Assembly: GCA_036741795.1 (NCBI GenBank) | Contig: DAINRO010000002.1 | Location: 28,179 to 92,178 of the forward strand | From: DATKKM01 sp036741795 | GTDB taxonomy: Bacteria > Chloroflexota > Dehalococcoidia > SM23-28-2 > RBG-16-64-32 | Length of the DNA: 64,000 nucleotides | Direction of reading: 5' to 3' | Shown here: positions 15,710 through 25,129 of the stretch, piece after piece | Layout of the letters: each line of letters begins with the position of its first letter | Numbering within the stretch: position 1 is the first letter of the stretch | Made by a program: the position numbers and the translations under genes | Notes under the pieces: generated by a model | Databases searched by the model: none | Told to the model about the DNA's origin: nothing | The model's input: the letters and a program-made list of their open reading frames with translations, nothing else

Positions 15710-18700
15710 AGTCACTCGCATTTCGCCTAAAGTACGTGCCCCTAATCCTCTTCGTCGCGCTGCTTGCGCTATCGAATACTGGAAATACGCAGAATGCCCT
15801 GGCTTCGCCGCCGCCCGAGTTTGAGAATCTACCACTGATTTCCGGACTCAACGAGCCTATGTCCTTCCGATTCCTGCCGGACGGCGATCATTTTCTGGTG
15901 GCAGAGAAGGCTGGAATCATCAGAGTCTTCCACATCGACTTGACCGAGGCACCAGTGCCGTTCTTGACGCTGCCGGTTTCGACCACCGGCGAACAGGGAC
16001 TCCTGGCCATTGAAGTGGACCCCGACTTTGCGCTGAACGGGGACGTCTACGTTTATTACACAACGCCCGCTGGTTTCAACCGCCTTTCCAAGTTCACATC
16101 ATTTGACTTCGGTCATACAGCAAACCCGAATTCCGAAGTTGTGCTCCTCGAGTCAGACGTGCCTTCAGATACGGCGCATCACGGCGGCGACATCCACGTC
16201 GGTGCTGCCGGCGAGATATGGCTGACAATGGGCGAGAACCTCAATCCCGGCAACGCTCAGAACCTCGGCAATATGCACGGGAAGATCATGAGAGTAAACA
16301 AGGACGGCACCATTCCCGCTGATAATCCCCACTTGGGTGACCCAACGGCCAACGATGCCATCTGGGCCCACGGCCTCCGCAACCCGTTTCGCTTTACCCT
16401 CTTGCCGAACGGCAAACCGCTCGTGGCGGATGTCGGTCAAAACGCGTGGGAGGAACTTAACATCATCGAAAAGGGCGCCAACTACGGCTGGCCGCTTCAG
16501 GAAGGACCGTGCACCAGCTGCCCCTATACGAACCCGGCATTCGCTTACCCAAACACGTTGGGCTACGCGTCGGTCACGGCCGCTATGGTCTATTCCGGGA
16601 GCACGTTCCCGCCCCAGTACCAAGGCGCAGTCTTCTACGGCGATTACGCCATCGGTTGGATTCGCTACCTCGTCTTCGACGAGAACTACGAGACCGTGAT
16701 TTCTGATAACGACTTTGAGCCTTATGCGGGAACCGTCGTCGATATGCAGCAGGGTCCGGATGGCAGCCTCTACTATGCAACTATCTTTCCCGGCGGTCTC
16801 CACAAGATCGCACCTTCGGGCGGAAACAGGGCACCGGTTGTACAGGCGTCCGCCGATCCCACGGCCGGACTCCCTCCGTTGTCTGTCGATTTCTCATCGG
16901 CCGGCACCTACGACCCGGACGGGGATCCCCTGTCCTACCTATGGGAATTCGGTGACGGCGCGACATCAACCGATCCTAACCCCAGCCACGAGTACACATC
17001 TGCGCCATCTGCCTCGCCCCCCAGTGATACAGTCGGCCATTGGACGTTCGATGAGCCGCCGGGTAGCACCACGGCCGCTGATTCATCTGGCAACGGCAAC
17101 CATGGAACGCTTGTCGACATGGACGCGCAGACCGCCTGGGTGGCAGGGAAGGTGGGTGGAGCCATCAACCTCGACGGGTTGGATGACTATGTAAGCACGG
17201 GGTTCGTTACCCAACTCCCCAGTTGGAGCGTTGCTGCCTGGGTGAAGAGTCCCGCTGCGCCCGCAGCAACGGGAGAAAAAGCACCGATATACCGGGGACA
17301 AGCCTTTCACTTCCACTGGAATCACCCCGACCCAGTTCATCGAGGAGCGTCCACCGTAATGGTGGGTGGCGAGTGGCACGCCGCGAGTTTCGGCGACTTG
17401 CAGCCAGACAGGTGGTATCACCTTGCTTCGATGTACGACGGCGAAACGATGAAGACATACAAAGACGGCATATTGGTCACTGCCAACACGACACCCTCCG
17501 GCCCTACAGAATACGAGAGCATGCCCCTTCTGTTTGGGAAACACGCCAACGACTTCTTCGGCGGCACTATCGATGATGTCCGCATTTACGGCAGGCCCCT
17601 TTCGACTCAAGAAATAGCTTCACTTGCCGGCGGGAACATGTACTCGGCGACGTTGACGGTCAGCGATACGCAGAAATCTTCGATAAAGACCCTGGGGATC
17701 GCTGTCGGAAACGAACCGCCGACAGCAACGATTGACTCGCCAAGCGAAGGATCGACCTACGACGCGGGAGACTCGATATCCTTCGGTGGTTCGGGCAGCG
17801 ATCCGCAGGACGGGATCCTGCCCGCCAGTGCGCTGTCGTGGAAAGTGATCTTTCATCACCTTGAGCACGTACATCCTTACTTGGGTCCGATTCAAGGCCA
17901 AGCAGACGGCAGCTTCTTGATCACGACGGATGAGATGAACAATGCCGACACATGGTACGAGGTACAGCTCACGGTGACGGACTTAGGCGGTCTGAAACAT
18001 ACGACATCCAAGAATATCTACCCCAATCTCGTGGAGTTGACGGTCAACAGCAGTCCTGCCGGATCGCAGTTCACGGTCGATGGGCGTCCGTATAACGATG
18101 TGCTTAACGAGCAGGCTGTCGTTGGAGTCGAGAGAGTTCTGCACGCTCCCTCTCCTCAATTCATTGGGGGGGTCAGGTACAAGTTCGATCAATGGTCAGA
18201 TGGCGGGCAGCAAACACATGCCATCGTTACCCCAGGCGTTGATACAACTTACACGGCTAATTTCGTGGAATGGCCGCTTCCCCCGCCACCGTGGCTCACT
18301 ACCGACGTTGGCGGTGGCTTGCCCGGATCGGCGGAGTACAATGGCGGCGTCTTCACGCTAACCGGCGCTGGGTCCGACATCTGGGGGGAATTGGACGACT
18401 TCCGCTACGTCTATCAGCCGTTGTCTGGGAATGGAGAGATCATCGCTAGAGTCACATCCCAGACGCCCACCGATGGTTGGGCCAAGGCCGGGGTGATGAT
18501 CAAGGAGTCCGCAACGGTGGGCGCTCCCTATGCGCTGTTGGCCGTTACGCCATCAAATGGATACGCGTTCCAGCACACCGTAGAGACTAGCGTGTCAGGC
18601 GAGCCTTATGCCTTCCCGAACGCGTGGATGAAACTGACGCGGAGTGGCAACGCTATCGAAGCTTACACATCAACAGACGGCGTGGTCTGGGATGTGATGG

Positions 18701-19761
18701 GGGCAGGAACAGTTCCAATGGCCACAGACGTGACGGTCGGACTGTTCGTTAATTCACACAACCCGTCGGCGCTTGGCACTGTCACTTTTGACAATGTGAC
18801 GGTCACCGATTTCCCGCCGCCGGACCCACCACCACCTCCTCCGTGGGTTACCACCGACATTGGCTCTCCTACCATTCCTGGGTCTGCGCAGTACGCCAGC
18901 GGCGTCTTCACTCTCAGTGGCGCCGGAACTGATATCTGGGGCGAATTGGACGAGTTCCACTACGTCTATCAGCCGGTGTCTGGGAATGGAGAGATTATCG
19001 CCAGAGTTACATCGCAGACGCCTACAGATGGTTGGGCCAAGGCCGGGATAATGATCAAGGAGTCCGCCACAGCTGGCGCTCCATATGCGTTGTTGGCAGT
19101 GACGCCAGCAAATGGATACGCGTTCCAGCACACCGTCGAGACCAATGTGTCAGGCCAGCCTTATGCTTTCCCGAACGCGTGGATGAAACTGACGCGGAGC
19201 GGCAACACTATCGAGGCTTACACATCACCGGACGGGATCAGCTGGAGTGCCATGGGGTCAGCGACAATCCCTATGACCACGGCCGCAACGGTCGGATTGT
19301 TCGTTAATTCACACTGGTCGCCGCTCAGCACCGTCACTTTTGACAACGTAAGCGTCACAATGGCGCCAGATCTGGACGCCGACGGCGTTTCCGACGCTGG
19401 CGACAATTGCCCGGCCTGGCCCAACCCGGGCCAGGCGTCTTTGCCGTGGCCGGTTCCTGTAGGTGACGCAGATTGCGATGGATTCACAGCAACGATCGAG
19501 GCGTTCGTGGGCACGGACGCAGCCAAGCATTGCTCCAATACCTCAGCGACAAACGACGAATCAATGGACGCCTGGCCGACGGATTTCAACGACAGTCGGT
19601 TTACAACCCTGGCGGATGTAAACATGATGTCGGGGTCATACAACAAGCTGAAAGTGAATAGCGACGGTTACAATGGTCGGTTCGACCTGAACGCAAGTGA
19701 CAGCGTGACGCTTTCGGATGTGGCTTTGATCGCCCCGTTCTACAACAAGAGCTGCACATGA
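15706..19761 (+). CDS. Large secreted protein: sugar dehydrogenase propeller, PKD, LamG, two DUF1349-like repeats, dockerin-like tail
   Basis: A 1351-residue secreted protein. Domain order: signal peptide (1-33); PQQ-type sugar dehydrogenase propeller (about 36-365; HHGGDIHVG, GLRNPFRF, DVGQNAWEEL, GANYGWP); PKD domain (about 372-425; YLWEFGDGAT); LamG-like sandwich (about 432-640; WTFDEPPGSTTAADSSGNGN); Ig-like segments; two near-identical DUF1349-like domains (about 860-1040 and 1043-1219); and a calcium-binding TSP3/dockerin-like end (DADGVSDAGDNCP; DFNDSRFTTLADVN). ATG 15706 forms an ATGA overlap with the upstream stop and has GGAGG 9 bases before it. It probably binds and oxidises polysaccharide at the cell surface and may be a target of the GT-C enzyme. 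Confidence 0.88.
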   Translation: MKSLAFRLKYVPLILFVALLALSNTGNTQNALASPPPEFENLPLISGLNEPMSFRFLPDGDHFLVAEKAGIIRVFHIDLTEAPVPFLTLPVSTTGEQGLLAIEVDPDFALNGDVYVYYTTPAGFNRLSKFTSFDFGHTANPNSEVVLLESDVPSDTAHHGGDIHVGAAGEIWLTMGENLNPGNAQNLGNMHGKIMRVNKDGTIPADNPHLGDPTANDAIWAHGLRNPFRFTLLPNGKPLVADVGQNAWEELNIIEKGANYGWPLQEGPCTSCPYTNPAFAYPNTLGYASVTAAMVYSGSTFPPQYQGAVFYGDYAIGWIRYLVFDENYETVISDNDFEPYAGTVVDMQQGPDGSLYYATIFPGGLHKIAPSGGNRAPVVQASADPTAGLPPLSVDFSSAGTYDPDGDPLSYLWEFGDGATSTDPNPSHEYTSAPSASPPSDTVGHWTFDEPPGSTTAADSSGNGNHGTLVDMDAQTAWVAGKVGGAINLDGLDDYVSTGFVTQLPSWSVAAWVKSPAAPAATGEKAPIYRGQAFHFHWNHPDPVHRGASTVMVGGEWHAASFGDLQPDRWYHLASMYDGETMKTYKDGILVTANTTPSGPTEYESMPLLFGKHANDFFGGTIDDVRIYGRPLSTQEIASLAGGNMYSATLTVSDTQKSSIKTLGIAVGNEPPTATIDSPSEGSTYDAGDSISFGGSGSDPQDGILPASALSWKVIFHHLEHVHPYLGPIQGQADGSFLITTDEMNNADTWYEVQLTVTDLGGLKHTTSKNIYPNLVELTVNSSPAGSQFTVDGRPYNDVLNEQAVVGVERVLHAPSPQFIGGVRYKFDQWSDGGQQTHAIVTPGVDTTYTANFVEWPLPPPPWLTTDVGGGLPGSAEYNGGVFTLTGAGSDIWGELDDFRYVYQPLSGNGEIIARVTSQTPTDGWAKAGVMIKESATVGAPYALLAVTPSNGYAFQHTVETSVSGEPYAFPNAWMKLTRSGNAIEAYTSTDGVVWDVMGAGTVPMATDVTVGLFVNSHNPSALGTVTFDNVTVTDFPPPDPPPPPPWVTTDIGSPTIPGSAQYASGVFTLSGAGTDIWGELDEFHYVYQPVSGNGEIIARVTSQTPTDGWAKAGIMIKESATAGAPYALLAVTPANGYAFQHTVETNVSGQPYAFPNAWMKLTRSGNTIEAYTSPDGISWSAMGSATIPMTTAATVGLFVNSHWSPLSTVTFDNVSVTMAPDLDADGVSDAGDNCPAWPNPGQASLPWPVPVGDADCDGFTATIEAFVGTDAAKHCSNTSATNDESMDAWPTDFNDSRFTTLADVNMMSGSYNKLKVNSDGYNGRFDLNASDSVTLSDVALIAPFYNKSCT
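18287..19362 (+). repeat. Tandem intragenic repeat, two units of about 540 bp
   Basis: The two DUF1349-like domains are encoded by adjacent copies (about 18287-18834 and 18837-19362) that stay highly similar at the DNA level, including long identical runs such as CAGCACACCGT and TTCCCGAACGCGTGGATG. This implies recent duplication or gene conversion. Confidence 0.9.
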
Positions 19762-20190
19762 ACAGATCCATCCGAGTCACTACCTCTCTCAAACGCACAC
19801 GTTCACCGAGGTAGCGGTTACTCGCTTCGTTAGACTTGTGCCTGGCTACGCAAGGACAACCCCGGCGAGCCGAGCTATCCATCCCGCGAGATGCTCAGAC
19901 AACGGGACCTCGCGCTTCCCTTTGCTACCCAAACCGGTGTGCCTTGGTGTCACGACACGGGAATAGACGACACCACGCCGGTTCCATCAGGTCACGCGGA
20001 GTTATCTGCGGGGACGAATCGAGACGGATCACAGCAGATCCTCGAGCTGACCAGGCAGGTGCACTCGATGGCGACGGGGCTGCACGATGGCCGCCCGCAG
20101 GACAGCGATTCATGACTGTCGACGCAATGGGAGATGTCTCTCGTCTCGATGCCCCGGCCTCGCAGGGAATCGTAGCCTTTGATTCTTCGA
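19762..20190. other. Intergenic region with repeat copy B, no gene
   Basis: No supported ORF lies in these 429 bp between the convergent genes. It contains the second copy of the interspersed element at about 19946-20040. Possible reading frames here lack family resemblance and start signals. Confidence 0.6.
19946..20040. repeat. Two-copy interspersed element, copy B
   Basis: It matches 9231-9316 over about 75 bp in the same orientation. It is flanked by the stop of the large secreted dehydrogenase protein and, on the other side, the stop of the PPOX-type gene. Confidence 0.65.
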
Positions 20191-20673
20191 CTACCAGGGG
20201 ATGCTTGCCGACACCTCGTGCGTCAGAGTCGGCAGGTCCGCCTCTGAGCTAACGTGTCGCGGCGGCGTGTAGAACGTGGCGTACGGGCGCAGGCGAAGGA
20301 CGACGCGGTCTTCCCGCCTGGCACCGTCCGCAACCATCGGACGCACGGAATCCGGCAACGGGTTACCAGCCATCACCCCGGCGATGCGCATCATCAGGTC
20401 AACGACGGCGTCTTCCCCGGTCTCCACCTGGGCGTCGCAGTAGACGACCATGTACGTCGGCGGCCAGTTCTCGTCGAGCACGCACAGCGAGACCTGGGGA
20501 TTGCGCCTCACCGCCTTGGCCTTTGCGCGCGCTGCCATCGTCGAGACGAGGATGTCATCGCCGTCCATGACGTAGTAGACGATCGACATCGCCGGGCCAT
20601 GTTCCTTTCGCTGGTATCCGAACACCGCGGTCCGATGCGACTTTACGAACTCTCTTCGCTCATTGGCGTCCAT
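20191..20673 (-). CDS. PPOX-class (pyridoxamine oxidase-like) F420/FMN-binding protein
   Basis: A 160-residue split-barrel flavoprotein. Residues 10-60 carry the typical beta-barrel pattern AVFGYQRKEHGPAMSIVYYV and ILVSTMAARAKAKAVRRNP, the phosphate-contacting stretch of the family. Many relatives in Chloroflexota and Actinobacteria use deazaflavin F420 to reduce unsaturated or aromatic compounds. GGAGG precedes the ATG. It is divergent from the MarR gene of the aromatic operon, with only 59 bp between starts, so shared control is likely. Confidence 0.82.
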   Translation of the reverse strand: MDANERREFVKSHRTAVFGYQRKEHGPAMSIVYYVMDGDDILVSTMAARAKAKAVRRNPQVSLCVLDENWPPTYMVVYCDAQVETGEDAVVDLMMRIAGVMAGNPLPDSVRPMVADGARREDRVVLRLRPYATFYTPPRHVSSEADLPTLTHEVSASIPW

Positions 20674-20688
20674 TTCTTCCTCCCGGAC

Positions 20689-20717
20689 TTGACATCGTTT
20701 CGTGCTAAACGTTTAAT
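20689..20717 (+). promoter_or_regulatory. Promoter and likely operator of the marR gene
   Basis: A consensus TTGACA (20689-20694), a 17-bp spacer and TTTAAT (20712-20717). The perfect palindrome TAAACGTTTA (20706-20715) overlaps spacer and -10, and CGTTT-N6-AAACG (20696-20711) overlaps it. A repressor bound here would block the promoter, suggesting autoregulation by the MarR protein. Confidence 0.7.
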
Positions 20718-20732
20718 ACTAAATGATATCCG

Positions 20733-21326
20733 GTGAGTCAAGACATCCTCCCCTTCGAGCAGCACATGCAGGCGTTCCTCGCGAAGTCGGGCACGAACCT
20801 TGACGCCCAGGCGGCGGTCTTTAACCTCGACCACGCGGCCATGGACGTGATCGCGACGATGGAGGGCCTTGCGCTGAGGCCGCATGACCTCTCGCACGCC
20901 GGGTTCGTCGTCTTGATGACGATTTGGATCACCGGCCCGCGCGAAACTCGCGAACTCGCCGCTGTCCTCCGCGTCACACGTGGCGCGATCGTTGGCTCCG
21001 TGAACACGCTTGAACGGCGCGGCCTCGTGCGTCGCATCCGCTCGAAGATCGACCGCCGCCTTGTGACCGTTGAGCTGACTGACGCTGGACTTGATCTCGT
21101 GACCCGTGCGCAGAAAGATTGGCGCGAACTTGAGGTGAAGGTAACAAACGGACTCACCGTTGCGGAGCAGCGCACCCTGGCCGGCCTCTGTCGCAAGATG
21201 GCCGCAGCCGCTCGCAATCTGCGGCGCGACCGAAACGGCCACATTGAACCCCTAAACCCAGAGCTATTCCTTTCAAACGCCAGGAAAATGCCAAGCAAAC
21301 TCGCACCAGCCCCGGCAAGGAGGTAA
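20733..21326 (+). CDS. MarR family transcriptional regulator
   Basis: A 197-residue winged-helix regulator. The recognition region is RETRELAAVLRVTRGAIVGSVNTLERRGLV (about 69-98), followed by the wing SKIDRRLVTVELTDAG. MarR proteins bind palindromes as dimers and release DNA on binding phenolic ligands. The genes immediately downstream degrade aromatic compounds, so an aromatic acid or its CoA ester is a plausible inducer. GTG 20733 lies about 9 bases after the predicted transcription start, leaving no room for a normal ribosome-binding site. Its last codons overlap the GGAGG of the next gene. Confidence 0.9.
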   Translation: MSQDILPFEQHMQAFLAKSGTNLDAQAAVFNLDHAAMDVIATMEGLALRPHDLSHAGFVVLMTIWITGPRETRELAAVLRVTRGAIVGSVNTLERRGLVRRIRSKIDRRLVTVELTDAGLDLVTRAQKDWRELEVKVTNGLTVAEQRTLAGLCRKMAAAARNLRRDRNGHIEPLNPELFLSNARKMPSKLAPAPARR

Positions 21327-21329
21327 GCC

Positions 21330-22256
21330 ATGACCCTGCATCGCATGAACTCCATCACGATCGGCGTGCCCGATGTACCGAAGACCGCCGAGTTCTATCG
21401 TGACTTCGGTCTCACGGAGACATCTGAGGGCAGGTTCGAAACCGCGGACGGCGGCGAACAGATGCGCCTGGTTCAGACTCCGTTCCGGCGCCTGGTCGAG
21501 CTCAACATTGGCGCCGAGCACCTCGATGACGTTGACCGCGTCGCCTCTCAGCTAGGCGCCCTCGACGTCGAAGTCCAGCGGACCGAGGACGGCCTCGCCG
21601 CGGTCGATCCGGGTACTGGCGTTCGCGTTGTCGTCGAGGTCGCGCCACGCCTCCAGCAAGAGACTGTCGCGCCGACGCCGTACAACGGTCCCGGCCGAGT
21701 CGAGCGACTCGGCCGAGCACCACGACTCCAGACCGAGGAGCCGAAGGCGAAGCCTCTGAAGCTGGGGCACGTCGTCATCGGTACCACAGAGCTTGAGGCG
21801 AGCCAGAAGTTCTTCATGGAAGGCATCGGCTTCAAGCTGAGCGACCAGGTGGGCCAGGCCGCGTTCTTCCTCCGCTGCTCGGAGGACCACCACAATATGC
21901 TCCTGCAGAGCGCCCCCCTGCAGTTCCTTCACCACACCTCCTGGCAGGTGGACGACGTGGACAAGATCGGCCTAGGCGCGCACCACCTGCTCTCGAAGGA
22001 TCCCGCCAGGCACGTCTGGGGGTTCGGGCGGCACCATGTTGGCTCCAATTTCTTCTGGTACTTCAGGGACCCGGCCGGCAACTTTGCGGAGTACTACGCC
22101 GACATGGACTGTATCCCTGACGACCAGGTATGGAAGCCCCAGGTGTGGGACGGCATGAAGTCGCTCTACTCGTGGGGCCCGCCGCCGCCGCCTTCGTTCC
22201 TGCGCCCGGATGACCTCGCGGAACTAATGGCCGGACTCCACTCCCCGAAGAGCTAG
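21330..22256 (+). CDS. Extradiol ring-cleavage dioxygenase (VOC superfamily)
   Basis: A 308-residue two-module vicinal-oxygen-chelate protein of the BphC/catechol 2,3-dioxygenase type. The N-terminal module is residues 1-115. The C-terminal module has the metal-ligand pattern His in KLGHVVIG (about 149), His in FLHHTSW (about 208) and Glu in FAEYYAD (about 258), binding Fe(II) or Mn(II). Such enzymes cleave catechols next to the two hydroxyls. GGAGG lies 6 bases before ATG 21330. It is the first enzyme gene after marR and only four bases from the FAH-family gene. Confidence 0.88.
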   Translation: MTLHRMNSITIGVPDVPKTAEFYRDFGLTETSEGRFETADGGEQMRLVQTPFRRLVELNIGAEHLDDVDRVASQLGALDVEVQRTEDGLAAVDPGTGVRVVVEVAPRLQQETVAPTPYNGPGRVERLGRAPRLQTEEPKAKPLKLGHVVIGTTELEASQKFFMEGIGFKLSDQVGQAAFFLRCSEDHHNMLLQSAPLQFLHHTSWQVDDVDKIGLGAHHLLSKDPARHVWGFGRHHVGSNFFWYFRDPAGNFAEYYADMDCIPDDQVWKPQVWDGMKSLYSWGPPPPPSFLRPDDLAELMAGLHSPKS

Positions 22257-22260
22257 CCTC

Positions 22261-23088
22261 GTGAAGTTCGTCACGTTTACACACAACGGTTCCACGCGCG
22301 CCGGTTTCATCACGGATTCAGGGGACATCACTGACCTGGGTGCCCCGATGCGCGATCTCCTTGAAGCTGGCGATCTGGCCGAACAGGCGAAACAGGGCGG
22401 CGCGGCGATTCCCGCCGCGGAGGCCAGCATCGAGGCGCCGGTGCCCAATCCACGCAAAGTGCTGGCGATTGGACTGAACTACCGAGATCACGCTGAGGAA
22501 TCGGGTCAGCCGATACCGCAAAGGCCGGTGGTCTTCGCCAAGATGCCGACATGCATCACCGGCCCTGGCGCGCCGATCCACATACCGCGGGTCAGCCGCG
22601 CCGTCGACTGGGAAGGCGAGCTCTGCTTCGTTATCGGAAAGAGGGCACGCTACGTCAAAGCCGAGGAAGCCGGCCAGTACATTGCCGGCTACATGATCGG
22701 CAACGACGTCTCCGTTCGCGACTGGCAGTTCCACTCGCCGACGTGGATGATGGGCAAGTCCTTCGACTCTCACGGGCCGATCGGCCCGTGGCTGGTGCCC
22801 TCGGACGAAGTCGACGCCGGGCACCTGCAGGTGCGAACGTTCGTCAACGACGACCTGAAGCAGGATTCCAGCACAGAGCAGCTGATATTCGGCGTGGGCG
22901 AGATCATCGAGTATCTCTCCGCAGGTTTCACGCTGGAGCCGGGCGATGTCGTGTTCACGGGCACCCCTGCCGGGGTGGGTGGAGCGCGGAGGCCGCCGGA
23001 GTTCCTGAAGCCCGGGGATACGGTGCGCGTCGAGATCACGGGCCTCGGCGTGCTCGAGAACCCGGTGATCGAGGAATCGGCGGCGTGA
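22261..23088 (+). CDS. Fumarylacetoacetate hydrolase family protein
   Basis: A 275-residue FAH-fold enzyme. The N-terminal 60 residues form the small domain, and the catalytic domain begins KVLAIGLNYRDHAEE near residue 67. Metal ligands are expected in DWEGELCFVIGKRA (Glu-x-Glu type) and in GNDVSVRDWQ. This family includes 2-hydroxyhepta-dienedioate isomerases and 2-oxo-acid hydratases/hydrolases acting on meta-cleavage products, which fits the upstream dioxygenase. It starts with GTG, and its TGA overlaps the GTG of the monooxygenase. Confidence 0.88.
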   Translation: MKFVTFTHNGSTRAGFITDSGDITDLGAPMRDLLEAGDLAEQAKQGGAAIPAAEASIEAPVPNPRKVLAIGLNYRDHAEESGQPIPQRPVVFAKMPTCITGPGAPIHIPRVSRAVDWEGELCFVIGKRARYVKAEEAGQYIAGYMIGNDVSVRDWQFHSPTWMMGKSFDSHGPIGPWLVPSDEVDAGHLQVRTFVNDDLKQDSSTEQLIFGVGEIIEYLSAGFTLEPGDVVFTGTPAGVGGARRPPEFLKPGDTVRVEITGLGVLENPVIEESAA

Positions 23089-24212
23089 ATGACCGATACG
23101 ACGTCCTGGTCTCCGGCTTCGGGCCGGTAGGCCAGGTTGCGGCGAACGTCCTCGGTCAGCGCGGCTTCCGGGTCGCCGTCTTCGACGTTGCCACCAGCAT
23201 CTACAACCTGCCGCGTGCCGCGCACTTCGATGGGGAAGTGATGCGCATCTTCCAGTCCATAGGCCTTGCAGAGGCAGTTTTGCCGGCCTGTGCCGAAGTG
23301 AAGGGCATGCACTTCCTTAGCGCGAAGGGCGAGACGCTTCTTGCCTTCGACGCGCCGGAAGGACCAACCTCCAACGGTTGGCCGGTCGGTTACCTCTTCT
23401 ATCAGCCGGATCTTGAGCAGGCGCTGCAAGCCGGCGTCCGTCGCTACCCCAATGTTGACGTCTTCACCGGGCACGACGTGACGGCGATAGATAATCGCGA
23501 AGACGGCGTCGCCCTGACCGTGCTGGATACCCGCTCGGGTGAAGAGAAGACGTTCGAGGGCGACTGGCTCTGGGGCTGCGATGGAGCGCGTTCCCTGACT
23601 CGAAAGGCGCTGGGCATTGGACTGGAGGACTTTGGCCTGGACCAGCCATGGCTTGTCATCGACGCGCTCCTCAAGCGCGACTGTGAGTTGCCGAAACTCG
23701 CTCTGCAGATCTGCGACCCGGCGCGGCCCTCTACCTTCGTTCCTTCCTGCGGACGTCACCGGCGCTGGGAGTTCATGCTCATGCCGGGCGAGTCACCGGA
23801 AGAACTGGAACAACCGGAGGCTTACTGGAGAATCCTGTCCAGGTGGATCACCCCGGACGATGCTGAAGTGATCCGGGCGGTGGTCTATCGGTTCCACGCC
23901 CTGATTGCGAAGGACTACCGGCGCGGCCGGGCGTTCATCCTGGGCGACGCGGCTCACCAGATGCCTCCCTTCCTCGGCCAGGGGATGTGCGCCGGAATCC
24001 GCGATGTCGCGAACCTCGCCTGGAAGCTCGATGCGGTACGACAGGGGAATGGTGGTGAGGGACTGCTCGACACGTACTACGAAGAGAGGGCACCGCACGT
24101 GCGCACGATCATCTCGAGAGCGGTCGCTGCCGGTCAGGTGATCCAGGCGACTGATTTGAAGGCGGCTGCGGCGCGAGACGCTGCATTCCTCGCAGCCGAT
24201 CAGCGGCATCAC
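23085..24212 (+). CDS. FAD-dependent aromatic monooxygenase, MhpA-like (3' end lost in gap)
   Basis: At least 376 residues of a flavoprotein hydroxylase. The dinucleotide fold is VLVSGFGPVGQVAANVLGQ at residues 8-26, the DG motif is WGCDGARSLTRKALG near 164, and the FAD-ribityl GD motif is ILGDAAHQMPPFLGQGMC near 285. This is the 3-(3-hydroxyphenyl)propionate/resorcinol hydroxylase family, which uses NAD(P)H and oxygen to make a catechol for the dioxygenase at 21330. The GTG start shares bases with the upstream stop. Sequence breaks at 24213; a stop at 24340 just past the gap (frame KAGGAAGIV) may be its natural end. Confidence 0.87.
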
Positions 24213-24312
24213 NNNNNNNNNNNNNNNNNNNNNNNNNNNNNNNNNNNNNNNNNNNNNNNNNNNNNNNNNNNNNNNNNNNNNNNNNNNNNNNNNNNNNNNN
24301 NNNNNNNNNNNN
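24213..24312. other. Assembly gap (100 N)
   Basis: A placeholder inside the 3' part of the monooxygenase gene. The family usually has 500 or more residues, so the missing sequence is probably longer than 100 bases. Confidence 1.
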
Positions 24313-24402
24313 AAAGCCGGTGGCGCCGCCGGCATCGTCTGAATCGAGGTGAAGGTACCGTGATAGCATGACGCACCAGCACAACCAATAAGGAGCACCC
24401 CT

Positions 24403-25083
24403 GTGACCGAGATCCGCACTTCCACCGTCAGCAACGGCTCCACCACACCGGGCTACCTCGCCCTTCCCGCGGGCGACGGACCTTTCCCCGGCGTCATCGT
24501 CATCCAGGAGTGGTGGGGGCTCAACGACAACATCAAGGACATCGCCGAGCGCTTCGCTCGCGAGGGCTTCGCCGCCTTCGCGCCTGACCTGTACCACGGC
24601 AAGGTCACGGCAGAGCCCGACGAGGCGATGAAGGCGATGATGGCCACGGACATGAACCGCGCCTCGCAGGAGCTCGTCGCCGCGACGGAGTACCTGTCAA
24701 AGCAGGACATCGTGAAGGGGCGCGGCATCGGCGCCACTGGCTTCTGCATGGGTGGCGGACTAGCCCTCACGCTCGCCTGCGACACCCCGCTGATCAAGGC
24801 CGTCGCCCCGTTCTACGGCGTCAACCCCCAGCCCATCGACCGCGTCTCCTCGATTGACGGCCCTGTTTTCGCCGTCTACGCGGAGCACGACGACTGGGCC
24901 GGACCCGCTGTCCGCGAAGCGCTGGAGGCGGCGCTCACCAAGCATGGCAAGCAGTTCGAGGTAAAGACCTACCCCGGCACAGAGCACGCTTTCTTCAACG
25001 ACACCCGGGGCGAGATTCACAAGCCGGAAGCGGCCGCCGATTGCTGGGATCGCGTGCTGTCTCTCTTCCGCGCCAATCTGTGA
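24403..25083 (+). CDS. Dienelactone hydrolase family protein
   Basis: A 226-residue alpha/beta hydrolase. The nucleophile is the Cys in GATGFCMGGGLAL near residue 113, the acid is likely in YAEHDDWAGP near 160, and the His is in GTEHAFFND near 193: the Cys-Asp-His triad of dienelactone hydrolases. The opening VIVIQEWWGLNDN is characteristic. AAGGAG precedes GTG 24403. It may close ring-cleavage or lactone steps of the upstream aromatic operon, although the gap hides whether it is in the same transcript; a separate -10-like TAGCAT at 24364 is possible. Confidence 0.9.
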   Translation: MTEIRTSTVSNGSTTPGYLALPAGDGPFPGVIVIQEWWGLNDNIKDIAERFAREGFAAFAPDLYHGKVTAEPDEAMKAMMATDMNRASQELVAATEYLSKQDIVKGRGIGATGFCMGGGLALTLACDTPLIKAVAPFYGVNPQPIDRVSSIDGPVFAVYAEHDDWAGPAVREALEAALTKHGKQFEVKTYPGTEHAFFNDTRGEIHKPEAAADCWDRVLSLFRANL

Positions 25084-25129
25084 AATCTGTGGATTAGCTC
25101 CATAGCCTGTTCGTCCCGCGATGCGCGGC

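Noticed and set aside
19836..20252. 138-residue ORF in the 19.8-20.2 kb intergenic region
   Set aside because: No start signal and no recognisable domain. It overlaps the PPOX gene and the repeat. A weak protein-level match between the two repeat copies comes from DNA similarity, with mostly non-synonymous changes.
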